A stretch of DNA of 64,000 bases from Treponema sp. (lineage in GTDB: Bacteria > Spirochaetota > Spirochaetia > Treponematales > Treponemataceae). Location: assembly GCA_014803985.1 (NCBI GenBank), contig JAAVAO010000015.1, positions 2,855-66,854 on the forward strand, in the 5' to 3' direction. Below the pieces are notes generated by a model. That model worked only from the letters and a program-made list of their open reading frames with translations, ran no database searches and was not told the DNA's origin. Positions 23,607-31,957 of this stretch are shown here, piece by piece; within the stretch, counting starts at the first letter, position 1, and each line of letters begins with the position of its first letter. The position numbers were made by a program, and so were the translations under genes.

Positions 23607-24605
23607 TTATCTATTCCCTATAATTTCGTCTGTTGTGCTTCCTGAAACATATCCAGAGTTGTAGCATCCAGAGCAGTATGAATTATGGTCTGCATATCCC
23701 ACAATTCCGCCTGCCGTGCCGTATGTTGAGGAAATATCGGAATAGTTGTATGAATAGGAAATGCTGGAGTTATACATTATTCCTGCAATTCCGCCTGCGT
23801 AGCCGTATGACGATGAAGAAACAGTGGCGTAATTATATGAATAGGAAATGTTGCTAGAGTCAGACATATAACCCACAATACCACCTGCCGCACCGTTTGT
23901 AGAAGAGACATTGACATAGTTGTATGAAGAAGAAATTTTAGAATTTTCCATTCTTCCTACAAGTCCTCCGACATATCCTCCATAGGAACTAGAACTAATT
24001 GCTGTTCCGTTGTTTGTGCAATTGTATATTGTTGTGTTGTATATATAACTAGCAATAGAACCTGTATAATTACTATTAGTATATATATACCCAGTTTCCA
24101 TTGTTAAATTTTTTACAGAGCCATTGTAGATGTAACCAAAAAGACTGTTTTTATAAAGACCGTCTATTGTGTAACTGTTGCCATCAAAATTTCCTTTGAA
24201 TTGATTGTAGGTGTTTCCGATGGAAGTCCATTCTTTTGCGTTAGAAGAATAAGCATTGACAGAGATTCCATAGTTCAAGTCGATGCTGCGGTCAAGTTTG
24301 AAATAGGTGTATTCATAACTGTTTGAATTGTTCACCATGTAGGCGAGGTTTGCCAAGTCCTGCGCGGTTTTTATGATGTACGGATCATAAGAATATCCGC
24401 TTCCAGACCAAAGTTGTTGTGGTTTAGAAGTTGGATATGACCAATCGTTTGTATTTGTATTTTGATTACCCCCCCCCATATTTCCAGCGTCATACACATA
24501 GTCAATAAAGTCTTCAGGTCCATCTGGATGGCAGGAGAAGAGGGGGGTAATTATAATGGCAATCACTGCAACAATAGAAATCTTTTGAAAAATAGTTTTA
24601 TTCAT
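23607..24605 (-). CDS. GLUG-motif lipoprotein with poly-G tract
   Basis: A 332-residue predicted lipoprotein: signal sequence with lipobox I-T-P-L-F-S-C, Cys near residue 25. A low-complexity linker contains a run of nine G codon bases (24469-24477, codons M-G-G-G). Then come Tyr/Ser/Asn-rich repeats with G-G-I-V-G-Y, G-G-L-V-G-R, G-G-I-A-G-I (GLUG motifs), building a beta-solenoid as in surface adhesins. Y-D-P-Y-I-I-K-T-A-Q-D-L-A-N-L-A-Y is the usual N-terminal capping segment. GGAG precedes the ATG. It follows the 24654 gene after 48 bases on the same strand. Probably surface- or periplasm-exposed; slippage in the G tract could switch it off. Confidence 0.78.
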   Translation of the reverse strand: MNKTIFQKISIVAVIAIIITPLFSCHPDGPEDFIDYVYDAGNMGGGNQNTNTNDWSYPTSKPQQLWSGSGYSYDPYIIKTAQDLANLAYMVNNSNSYEYTYFKLDRSIDLNYGISVNAYSSNAKEWTSIGNTYNQFKGNFDGNSYTIDGLYKNSLFGYIYNGSVKNLTMETGYIYTNSNYTGSIASYIYNTTIYNCTNNGTAISSSSYGGYVGGLVGRMENSKISSSYNYVNVSSTNGAAGGIVGYMSDSSNISYSYNYATVSSSSYGYAGGIAGIMYNSSISYSYNYSDISSTYGTAGGIVGYADHNSYCSGCYNSGYVSGSTTDEIIGNR

Positions 24606-24653
24606 ATATGTTCTCCTAAAAGCAAGAGCGAAATTATTCTTTGTTTAAATCAA

Positions 24654-27002
24654 CTAAAATATTGAAAAGCCCGCTTGCGCGCTGAATGTTGTGTTTACCG
24701 GTTTTTCATCTCTTCCTGTTACAATAAGATTTAATGTGCCTTGAGCGTATAGTCCGAAATGTTTTGCAAGAGGGAAATCCAATCCTGCGGTAAACTTTGT
24801 AAGGACGTATGAAGCGCTTTTCTTTTCCTCTTCTTTCTTTGTTTCATTTCCATAATCATCTTTACTTGTATAATGATAAATCCAAGTTCCGCGAGTTTTT
24901 GCGGCAACCAGTCCCACTCCGCCTTGTACATACAGATTGGGGCTATACCTAACTGTTGAATGGAATAAAAGTCCTAATGATGTTGCAAATTCAAACATAT
25001 ATGCAGGATCAATTACATCTTTTATTATATCGGGAGTTTGCACCATTCCAAATGTCATTCCCATATAGCCTTTTACATTGCTACTGTCATTCATTTTGAA
25101 TGTTAGATTGAAATCAACATCGAATCCTTCAAATCCTCCCGCTGTAGAATAGGGATTTGCTCCCATACCTATGAATCTCATATTTTTTTCCATTCTTTCA
25201 CGGTTTTTTCTGCGTAAGTATCTTTTTCTTTCTTGTGCTTCTTGCTCTCTTTGGAGTTTTTCCTCCTGCGCCTGTTCCGCTGCAAGTTTTTGCCTTTGTT
25301 TTTCAGCTTCTGCTCTTTTTTGTTCTTCTATTGTTCGTATGTCATATACTGGAGTCATTGTGCGTACTATTGATGCATTTTTTAAGTGTATTGTATCCAG
25401 TCGCTTTCCAGAAACAGTTTCCTTTATTTGTATTTGTGTGAAATTAAATCTATATGTAGAGGGTGTATCATCAGGATATGCTTCAATGTTATAGTCAAGT
25501 TCAAATGTCAAAATAGGGGAGTCTCTCATAAACCAGCTGATATATAAGTCAACCAAATCATAATACTCTTCTAGTTTTTCATCATCATCGGGATCTGGAT
25601 CTTTTCCAGTGAGTTTTTTGTATGAAAGCGGCATATTATATTGCCAGAGCAAAACACCATCAGAATAAACGAATAACTGCGCTTGCCACGAATAGCTGCT
25701 TCCATCGTAAACCCCGATCGAGTAGCGCAAATCGGCGTTTTCTGATGCAGATGTTAAAGTTTGTGTTTTTTTAATTTTTTCGTAGTCTGAAATGATTTCG
25801 TTATAAAGATCATATTCTTGTCGAATTGTTGCAGATCGAATTTTCTCTTCCGCATCTTTCTTTTTCCCTTTTGTTTTGTTATTACCGTTATATTCATCTT
25901 CTATTTTTTGCTGTTTTCCCTCTCTGATTTTTCTAGCCTTTTCCGTTAGATTTCCATTTGCATCTAATTCTGCTGGTCTGTAGGGTTTATCTTGAATGCT
26001 TTGAATTTCAGCGTCTAATTCTTTTTGCAAGGCATCGTTTGATTCTTCAACGAGGGCTTCAACGTCCTCTCTTATTTCAACCAATGCTTTTTTCTTTGAT
26101 TCGATCATTGATAGTTGCTGAAGTATTGTGGCGCTTTCCATGCGTTTTTCTCGTAACTGCCTTATTTTCTCTTCTGCCTCTTTTTCCATTTTATTTCGTT
26201 TTTTCTTTTGCTCTTCATTTCTTTTTGCGTCTTCTTTTTCATCTTCCGCTCTTTTTCTTTCATCCTCTAAAAGACGCTGTTCTTTGCTTTTTGCGGCATT
26301 CAATTTTTCTTCAGCCAATGCCCGTTCCGCTTCAAGGCGTTGTTTCACCTCAAAGTCAGAGGAAAACTGCAATGCGTTGATTTGAGAGGTGAGTTCTTCA
26401 AGTTGTCGTTTGTAGTTGTCCATATCCTCTTGATTCAATTTTCTTTGGTCGCTCACTGACAAATCTGCCTCTCCGTGAGTAAGAACATATTTCTGTGAAT
26501 TTGTTAAAGGAATTCCAAGGTTGTCGCATAGTTTTATTGTCATTTCATCAACGGCGCTGCCGGAAACGCTGTACAGTTCATTTATTGTTTTTCTATTGAA
26601 CGGACCAAAAGACTTTGTTTCACCTGTTGTGACGTTTGTAAATGAACAAGAGAATGAATATTCAGAGCCTATTTTTGCTATATCTGAAGATAGTACGTAT
26701 TGCACGGAAAGCAATTTTCCCGCTTCAATAGCGGTGCTTTCATCAAAAGAAAGGTCTTCGGATTGTCTTTGAATTTTTCTGATTTCTGCAACGTTTGAAG
26801 TGATAAGAGTGAAGTCCGTGTACATGGAAAAATTACCCTCGATTTTTTTTGCGACCATATCAGATAATGCCACTTCATTTATATTTTTTACAGTCGGAGG
26901 CAATACAGACACCCTTGCTCCATTAAAACTGTTTCGAGCCTGTGGAAAAATTGTTCCGCTCAAGCAAAGCAAACAAAATGCTTTCAAAATACACTTTTTC
27001 AT
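24654..27002 (-). CDS. large envelope protein: CsgG/TolB-like N-terminus, coiled coil, beta-barrel-like C-terminus
   Basis: A 782-residue secreted protein. Residues 1-25 form a signal peptide. About 30-190 resemble the CsgG/TolB-N-like fold used by treponemal LPP20/CsgG-type proteins (V-S-V-L-P-P, long S-D-M-V-A-K-K-I-E-G-N-F helix, V-Q-Y-V-L-S-S-D). About 200-380 and 560-610 are strongly charged coiled coils. The last 170 residues alternate polar and hydrophobic strands and end in Phe (A-G-F-S-I-F), typical of outer-membrane barrels. The start ATG 27002 has GGGAGATG upstream. It lies in a run of four co-directional envelope genes. Exact role unknown. Confidence 0.65.
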   Translation of the reverse strand: MKKCILKAFCLLCLSGTIFPQARNSFNGARVSVLPPTVKNINEVALSDMVAKKIEGNFSMYTDFTLITSNVAEIRKIQRQSEDLSFDESTAIEAGKLLSVQYVLSSDIAKIGSEYSFSCSFTNVTTGETKSFGPFNRKTINELYSVSGSAVDEMTIKLCDNLGIPLTNSQKYVLTHGEADLSVSDQRKLNQEDMDNYKRQLEELTSQINALQFSSDFEVKQRLEAERALAEEKLNAAKSKEQRLLEDERKRAEDEKEDAKRNEEQKKKRNKMEKEAEEKIRQLREKRMESATILQQLSMIESKKKALVEIREDVEALVEESNDALQKELDAEIQSIQDKPYRPAELDANGNLTEKARKIREGKQQKIEDEYNGNNKTKGKKKDAEEKIRSATIRQEYDLYNEIISDYEKIKKTQTLTSASENADLRYSIGVYDGSSYSWQAQLFVYSDGVLLWQYNMPLSYKKLTGKDPDPDDDEKLEEYYDLVDLYISWFMRDSPILTFELDYNIEAYPDDTPSTYRFNFTQIQIKETVSGKRLDTIHLKNASIVRTMTPVYDIRTIEEQKRAEAEKQRQKLAAEQAQEEKLQREQEAQERKRYLRRKNRERMEKNMRFIGMGANPYSTAGGFEGFDVDFNLTFKMNDSSNVKGYMGMTFGMVQTPDIIKDVIDPAYMFEFATSLGLLFHSTVRYSPNLYVQGGVGLVAAKTRGTWIYHYTSKDDYGNETKKEEEKKSASYVLTKFTAGLDFPLAKHFGLYAQGTLNLIVTGRDEKPVNTTFSAQAGFSIF

Positions 27003-27066
27003 ATCATCTCCCATCTAATAAAACTATGTCAACTGTCGTTACAACTTTTGCAAAGGATAAAGAAAT

Positions 27067-28086
27067 CTATTCTTCTAGCATTTTTTCTTGAAATGCAGAC
27101 AGTAAATCACATTCAAGGGCGGTGCAAAGATTGTTGTATCCACGATCCATAGCCTTTTCTTGCGTATATGCGATTCCTTTGTCTGCTTTTCTTGTAAATG
27201 AAAATAAATTCTGTTTCATATACGGGTTTGTGAGGGTAAGAGTCATAGAAGGTACGACAGAAGTTATTTCATCATCTGTTCCTGGATGACTTACGTCTTT
27301 ATTCGGTTCTATTTCTATTGTCATTATATGCGAGCAGTTTTTTTTGTTTCCTGTAAAACTGTATTTTTCACTTTCAAAGAGCGATTGTACATTTGACTGT
27401 ATTTTATTTGCGTAGTCGCCTCGTATTTCTATAAAAATTGCGATTGAATTTTCTGCATCCTTTATATTCTTTTCAATTTCTGCAACTTTTTTTTCATCAT
27501 TCGAGTATATGTTTGTAAACTCTCGTGCAATGAGACGAGATATGGAAAGTTCATTTAAAAAATCCTCACCCGCTTTTTTAGAAAGGATAAAATATTTCCT
27601 TGCCAAAATAGGTTCGCTTTCCCTGTTCATTTTTTCCGCTTCATCGTAAAATTTTCTAAAGCCGTGTTTTTTTAACTCAATTTTCGGTTGTATTTGCTGC
27701 CAATATTTTTCCCTGTTGATATATGCGGCGCAATAATATTTTTTCTTTTTTTTGTAATAAAATGTTTCGTATTCAACGCCAAAGAGATCTGCACTGGATT
27801 CAACCGTTACTTTTTTAATTGCATTCATTGAATAGGCAGAGCCATTAACAGAAGTTACTGAAACTCCCTGTGAATTTACTGTCGTTTGTAAATATGAAGC
27901 AATGCGACTCAAGGCATCGCTTTTTGCAATTTCCTCGTTTGCTCCTTCTCCGCATTCTGCAACATATTCTGCATCGTTATAAATGGTATGAATATCCATT
28001 ATCCATTGGGGGAGAGGCTCTTGCTTTGCAAAAGCAAACTGTGTCAAAATGAGCGCGAGAAAAAGCGCTGCAATTCTTTTTATCAT
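27067..28086 (-). CDS. LPP20-like secreted protein
   Basis: A 339-residue protein with a signal peptide ending A-F-A-K and then L-P-Q-W-I-M-D. A segment follows (G-E-G-A-N-E-E-I-A-K-S-D-A-L-S-R-I-A-S-Y-L) that matches the LPP20/FlgO-type fold, in which the 'aeGega...a...A...ia' helix follows a short strand. The rest is charged and mixed alpha/beta. It has no lipobox Cys, so it may be periplasmic. Neighbours on both sides are envelope genes of similar kind, so these probably act together at the outer membrane. The start at 28086 gives the best signal peptide; 18 extra codons upstream would bury it. Confidence 0.65.
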   Translation of the reverse strand: MIKRIAALFLALILTQFAFAKQEPLPQWIMDIHTIYNDAEYVAECGEGANEEIAKSDALSRIASYLQTTVNSQGVSVTSVNGSAYSMNAIKKVTVESSADLFGVEYETFYYKKKKKYYCAAYINREKYWQQIQPKIELKKHGFRKFYDEAEKMNRESEPILARKYFILSKKAGEDFLNELSISRLIAREFTNIYSNDEKKVAEIEKNIKDAENSIAIFIEIRGDYANKIQSNVQSLFESEKYSFTGNKKNCSHIMTIEIEPNKDVSHPGTDDEITSVVPSMTLTLTNPYMKQNLFSFTRKADKGIAYTQEKAMDRGYNNLCTALECDLLSAFQEKMLEE

Positions 28087-28170
28087 ACTTTTTCCAAAAT
28101 GTAATTGCTGCCAATCTTGTAAAAGCAAAAGTGGCAGCAATTGTGTTGTTAATGTAAAATTTCAATAAAA

Positions 28171-28905
28171 CTAGTTTTGAATGGATAGATCTGCTGTTAT
28201 AGATGCTTGCAGTATTTCAGGTTTTTTCAAATCAGCGATTACAATGTCAGAAAGTTTTCTCAAGTACTCATCTTCAGATGTGTTTTCTCTGATTTTAGCC
28301 ATTGCTGCGTCAAGCTGCGCACTAAATCTATCGCCTTCCATCCCCATTACAACGACATAAGAATACAGTTCCTTTCCAGAATCACCATTAGCAGGCTTGC
28401 CTTTTTTATCAGCCATAAAATATTTTGACCAATAACTTGTAACTCTTTCAAGACCATTCAATGTGAGGTTTGAAGTTATCATATTAACAACTTTTGCAGA
28501 CTGTTCTGTGATAGTAGCCTTTTCTGTTTTTCCTTCAGTTTCTTGTACGCGGTCTGCAATTGTTGCAACGTTTTGAGAGATAGACGCGCTTACTTGTGCC
28601 TGAATGTCAAAGTTGTCAGTATACAATTTTAATGCGTCAAGGTCACTTCCTCGAGCGAGTACAGACCAAACTCTATATCCGTTTGGTTTGTCCAAAAGCT
28701 TGCGGATTTCATCCTCTGATTGTGCAGATACAACAGCACCTACCCATTTTGGAATGTCTGCTCCGAATGCTGCTCCCTGCCAGTCAGTGTACTCTGCATG
28801 GAGTCCTTTAACTGCTGTTTGTGGTTTTCCAGCATTTGGAGAAGAAGCACATCCCGCTAATAAAACAGCTATTGCTGTTGCCATCATAATTTTTGCGATT
28901 TTCAT
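28171..28905 (-). CDS. LPP20-like lipoprotein
   Basis: A 244-residue lipoprotein: signal peptide and lipobox L-L-A-G-C (Cys 19). The mature part has I-P-K-W-V-G-A-V, then a helix-rich section (VSASISQNVATIADRVQETE) similar to the P-x-W plus alternating helix pattern of LPP20-type treponemal lipoproteins. GGAGG with ideal spacing precedes the ATG. A TATAAT-like box at 28940-28935 on the minus strand marks a promoter for the four-gene run that continues to 23607. Function unknown; likely anchored in a membrane facing the periplasm. Confidence 0.7.
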   Translation of the reverse strand: MKIAKIMMATAIAVLLAGCASSPNAGKPQTAVKGLHAEYTDWQGAAFGADIPKWVGAVVSAQSEDEIRKLLDKPNGYRVWSVLARGSDLDALKLYTDNFDIQAQVSASISQNVATIADRVQETEGKTEKATITEQSAKVVNMITSNLTLNGLERVTSYWSKYFMADKKGKPANGDSGKELYSYVVVMGMEGDRFSAQLDAAMAKIRENTSEDEYLRKLSDIVIADLKKPEILQASITADLSIQN

Positions 28906-29130
28906 AGTTACCTCCTGTCCATCGCTCTTTTGTTATTATATCTTTTATCTTTTTCAAGATAGTGATAGTTAAATAGTATATAAAAAATAGTTGATTTTAT
29001 AAAGTCGATATGAACAAAAAATACAAAAAAAATTGTTGAGATGTAAAAAATTCTATATAAATATATAGTAGAAACTAAAATGCCCGTTGATTTTCTTGAA
29101 AAATTATCGTTTTTGTCCGATAAATAAACT

Positions 29131-30108
29131 ATGCATACAAATAAAGAAATTTTGCAGCAAAACGAAAAAATGCACTTTTATAAACCGCCTTTCATTGTTT
29201 CTGTGCGCGGTATTGTGCTTGTCGCTTTATTTCTGCTTTTTTTTCATGGGGCAGGAGTGTCGGAAGTGCCATCTGAACTTTTTGGCGCTTGGCAGGGAGA
29301 TGACAGGATTTTGTTTTTTGACGAGAGCGGTGATTTTTCTGTTATTTTAAAGCTGTATTACGGCTGGTATTATGATGTTGCGAGCGATAAAAATGCAGGC
29401 AAAGACTTTCCTGGTAGAAATCGAAATGCGGCGACATCCCGAAGCGCACAAACTGTTTTGGTGGATTTTGAAACATATAATGAAATGCAAAATTGTTATG
29501 AAATGACGCTTGATTTTGGCAGAGGAAGCACTTCAAAAATCCCCGTCGCGCTGATTGACAACTGCCTTTATCTTGATTTTTTAATTTGCACTTCAAATGG
29601 CTATGGACTTTCTATGGGCGTGAACGGTGCGTTGGAAACGGCATCTCTTGAACAAAATGCAAAAGCTGAAAATTCTGCTATTTTTGGATTTTGGCAGGGA
29701 GTGAATTCTGCGGAAAATATAAGAATTGCCGAGCGGAAACATCAAGAAAATATGTATAGTTGGTATATAGCGAACGACAGTGTGTATCGAATTCGTTTTT
29801 GGAAGACTGCTATGGAGTACAGTGAAAACGCCGAAGCGATTTTTACCGATGGCGAAAGCGTGTTTTCCGTGAAAAAGCATATTTTTTCTGGCGGGCAAAA
29901 CTATACATGCACGAGCGGAAGGGGCACTCGAATTAGAAATATAGACAAATTCTCAAGTTTCCCGTTTGACTTTGTTTTGAGCGAAGACAGAAAAATCATT
30001 GCATTCAAGACACGCTATTTCACAAAGATGGATGTTTCTAGTCGAGAAGACGTAATAAAGATTGTAGAAGAGGCAAATTCTCGCAGAAAACCTGACCACA
30101 CTCGGTAA
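29131..30108 (+). CDS. conserved hypothetical secreted/membrane-anchored protein
   Basis: A 325-residue protein with a single hydrophobic segment (about 25-43, VRGIVLVALFLLFFHG), probably a signal or anchor. Two related halves each begin with a lipocalin-like F-G-A-W-Q-G or F-G-F-W-Q-G turn (about 50 and 185) and hold a beta-rich domain. Repetition of this turn suggests an internally duplicated beta-sandwich. I do not recognise the family. It lies upstream of rnz, and the weakly defined ATG at 29131 has no strong ribosome binding site. Confidence 0.55.
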   Translation: MHTNKEILQQNEKMHFYKPPFIVSVRGIVLVALFLLFFHGAGVSEVPSELFGAWQGDDRILFFDESGDFSVILKLYYGWYYDVASDKNAGKDFPGRNRNAATSRSAQTVLVDFETYNEMQNCYEMTLDFGRGSTSKIPVALIDNCLYLDFLICTSNGYGLSMGVNGALETASLEQNAKAENSAIFGFWQGVNSAENIRIAERKHQENMYSWYIANDSVYRIRFWKTAMEYSENAEAIFTDGESVFSVKKHIFSGGQNYTCTSGRGTRIRNIDKFSSFPFDFVLSEDRKIIAFKTRYFTKMDVSSREDVIKIVEEANSRRKPDHTR

Positions 30109-30188
30109 TTGTTCGGTGTCAACTATCTCTTGTTTGCATACTGTAAAAACAGTTGTAACTCCTTAAGAAATCCGCTAGAATACTTTAT

Positions 30189-31115
30189 ATGAATATGGAA
30201 GCGTTTGTTTTGGGGTGCGGAGGAATGATGCCGTTGCCGTTCAGACATCTTACATCTGTTTTGCTGCGTCGCGATGGAGATTTGTTTTTGTTTGACTGTG
30301 GTGAAGGAACTCAGGTTTCTCTTCGACGGTTGAATTTAAAGTGGAAAAAGATAAATGCTATTTTTATTTCGCATACTCACGCTGACCATGTTACAGGTCT
30401 TCCAGGCATTTTGATGTTGAGCGCGCAAGTGGATAGAACAGAGCCTCTGTATATTTATGGCCCTCCCAAAATTGCTGAATATGTGGAGTCAAGTCGCAAA
30501 GTGCTTGATATGTACATAAATTATCCGATAGTTGTCAAAGAAATAAGTGCGCCGTGTGTTGTTCATGAGGGAGATGGATTTTACATTCGTTGTTTTCCTT
30601 TGGAACACACAAAAACATGCGTGGGATATACGCTTGAAGAACTTGATCGTCCTGGAGAATTCAATCCTGAAGCGGCGATTTCTCTTGGAATTCCCCGTGG
30701 TCCGCTTTGGGGCAAATTGCAAAAAGGAGAGTGCGTTGAAACTCCTGATGGAAAAAAGATTTCTCCTTGTGATGTAATGGGAAAGAAAAGGAGCGGACGA
30801 AAATTCTCCTTCGTCACAGACACTATTTACAAGCCGAACATTGCAAACGAGGTGCGTGGATCTGATCTTTTGATTTGCGAGGGAATGTTTGAGAACGCCC
30901 TCGTTGATCAAGCAAGAGAAAAAAAGCACATGACGGCAGGGCAGGCGGCGCAGATTGCCCTTGATTCTCATTCAAGCAGAATGTGTATGATTCACTATAG
31001 CCCTCGCTACACAGACAGGGAGCTTTCTGTGCTTTTAGATGAGGCGCAAAAAGTCTATCCGAATGCCGAGCTTTCAAAAGACAGAATGCATATAGATATT
31101 CCGTATGTTGACTAG
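30189..31115 (+). CDS. rnz: ribonuclease Z (tRNA 3'-processing endonuclease)
   Basis: A 308-residue metallo-beta-lactamase-fold nuclease. H-T-H-A-D-H at 62-67 is the metal site, with supporting His in F-P-L-E-H-T-K-T-C and I-H-Y-S-P-R-Y. F-V-T-D-T and H-M-T-A-G-Q-A-A (the RNase Z HEAT-type motif) are present. It cuts tRNA precursors lacking an encoded CCA after the discriminator base, which fits the tRNA genes in this window that lack CCA. Length is normal. ATG 30189 or 30195 are both possible starts. Confidence 0.92.
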   Translation: MNMEAFVLGCGGMMPLPFRHLTSVLLRRDGDLFLFDCGEGTQVSLRRLNLKWKKINAIFISHTHADHVTGLPGILMLSAQVDRTEPLYIYGPPKIAEYVESSRKVLDMYINYPIVVKEISAPCVVHEGDGFYIRCFPLEHTKTCVGYTLEELDRPGEFNPEAAISLGIPRGPLWGKLQKGECVETPDGKKISPCDVMGKKRSGRKFSFVTDTIYKPNIANEVRGSDLLICEGMFENALVDQAREKKHMTAGQAAQIALDSHSSRMCMIHYSPRYTDRELSVLLDEAQKVYPNAELSKDRMHIDIPYVD

Positions 31116-31180
31116 CAAGTGAACAGAAAACAGAGCATATTATACGATAGAGCATATATGTGGTCAGTGGAATTGATAAA

Positions 31181-31957
31181 ATGATAAAACTATGCGATTT
31201 TACAAAGTGCTATTCCCTAAAAAAAACTGCATCACCTGCCGTTGAAAAAATAAGTTTGTGCGCGGGAAAAGGAATTACAGGAATTCTAGGACTTAACGGT
31301 GCGGGAAAAACGACTATTATAAAGGCAATTTTAGGCGAACATTATGCAACAAGCGGAAAAGTCTTGATCTCCGATGAACAGGGTATTTTTTTTGATGCGG
31401 CACAATCCCCTGAAAAAGCGCGTTTAGCCATAGGGTATGTTCCTGAAAATTCGCTGCTTCCCGAAAACCTTTTTGTTTCTGAATATTTGTCTTTGGTGCA
31501 AAATGTGTATTCCGCACATAAATCTTCTATTAAAAAGCAGCGGCTTTTTGAAAAAACAGTAAAAGAGTGGGGGCTTTCTGACGCGCTCGGAAAAAAAATT
31601 GCGGTGCTTTCAAAAGGATTTAAACAGAGGGTGTCTTTCGCTGCCGCATTTATGTATGACCCCGCAAACATCGTTTTGGACGAGCCGGTAAACGGTCTTG
31701 ACCCCGCACAAATTATTCAGTTTAGAAATAGTGTTCGCGAAGCAGGAAAAACTAAAACAGTCGTGATTTCAACGCATCTTATGCAGGAAGTCCATTCTCT
31801 GTGTGACACTATTTGCATTGTAGTGAATGGGCGTTCTGTTTTTTATGGCACTGAAAAAGAGCTTTTAGATGCAACAAAAACAGAATGCGTTGAAGATGCG
31901 TTTTTAAAGATTACAAGTGAAGTGAATGCGGTGGAGATAGAAAGGCAAGATGGATAG
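31181..31957 (+). CDS. ABC transporter ATP-binding protein (GldA-like)
   Basis: A 258-residue ABC ATPase: Walker A G-L-N-G-A-G-K-T (37-44), signature L-S-K-G-F-K-Q-R-V, Walker B N-I-V-L-D-E-P-V-N-G-L-D and the switch His in S-T-H-L. It powers the membrane protein encoded by the next gene, which it overlaps by eight bases. With the two following genes it makes the GldA/GldF-GldG/DUF4340 export module found in Bacteroidetes and spirochetes; substrate unknown. The ATG at 31181 is chosen over an upstream GTG. Confidence 0.88.
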   Translation: MIKLCDFTKCYSLKKTASPAVEKISLCAGKGITGILGLNGAGKTTIIKAILGEHYATSGKVLISDEQGIFFDAAQSPEKARLAIGYVPENSLLPENLFVSEYLSLVQNVYSAHKSSIKKQRLFEKTVKEWGLSDALGKKIAVLSKGFKQRVSFAAAFMYDPANIVLDEPVNGLDPAQIIQFRNSVREAGKTKTVVISTHLMQEVHSLCDTICIVVNGRSVFYGTEKELLDATKTECVEDAFLKITSEVNAVEIERQDG

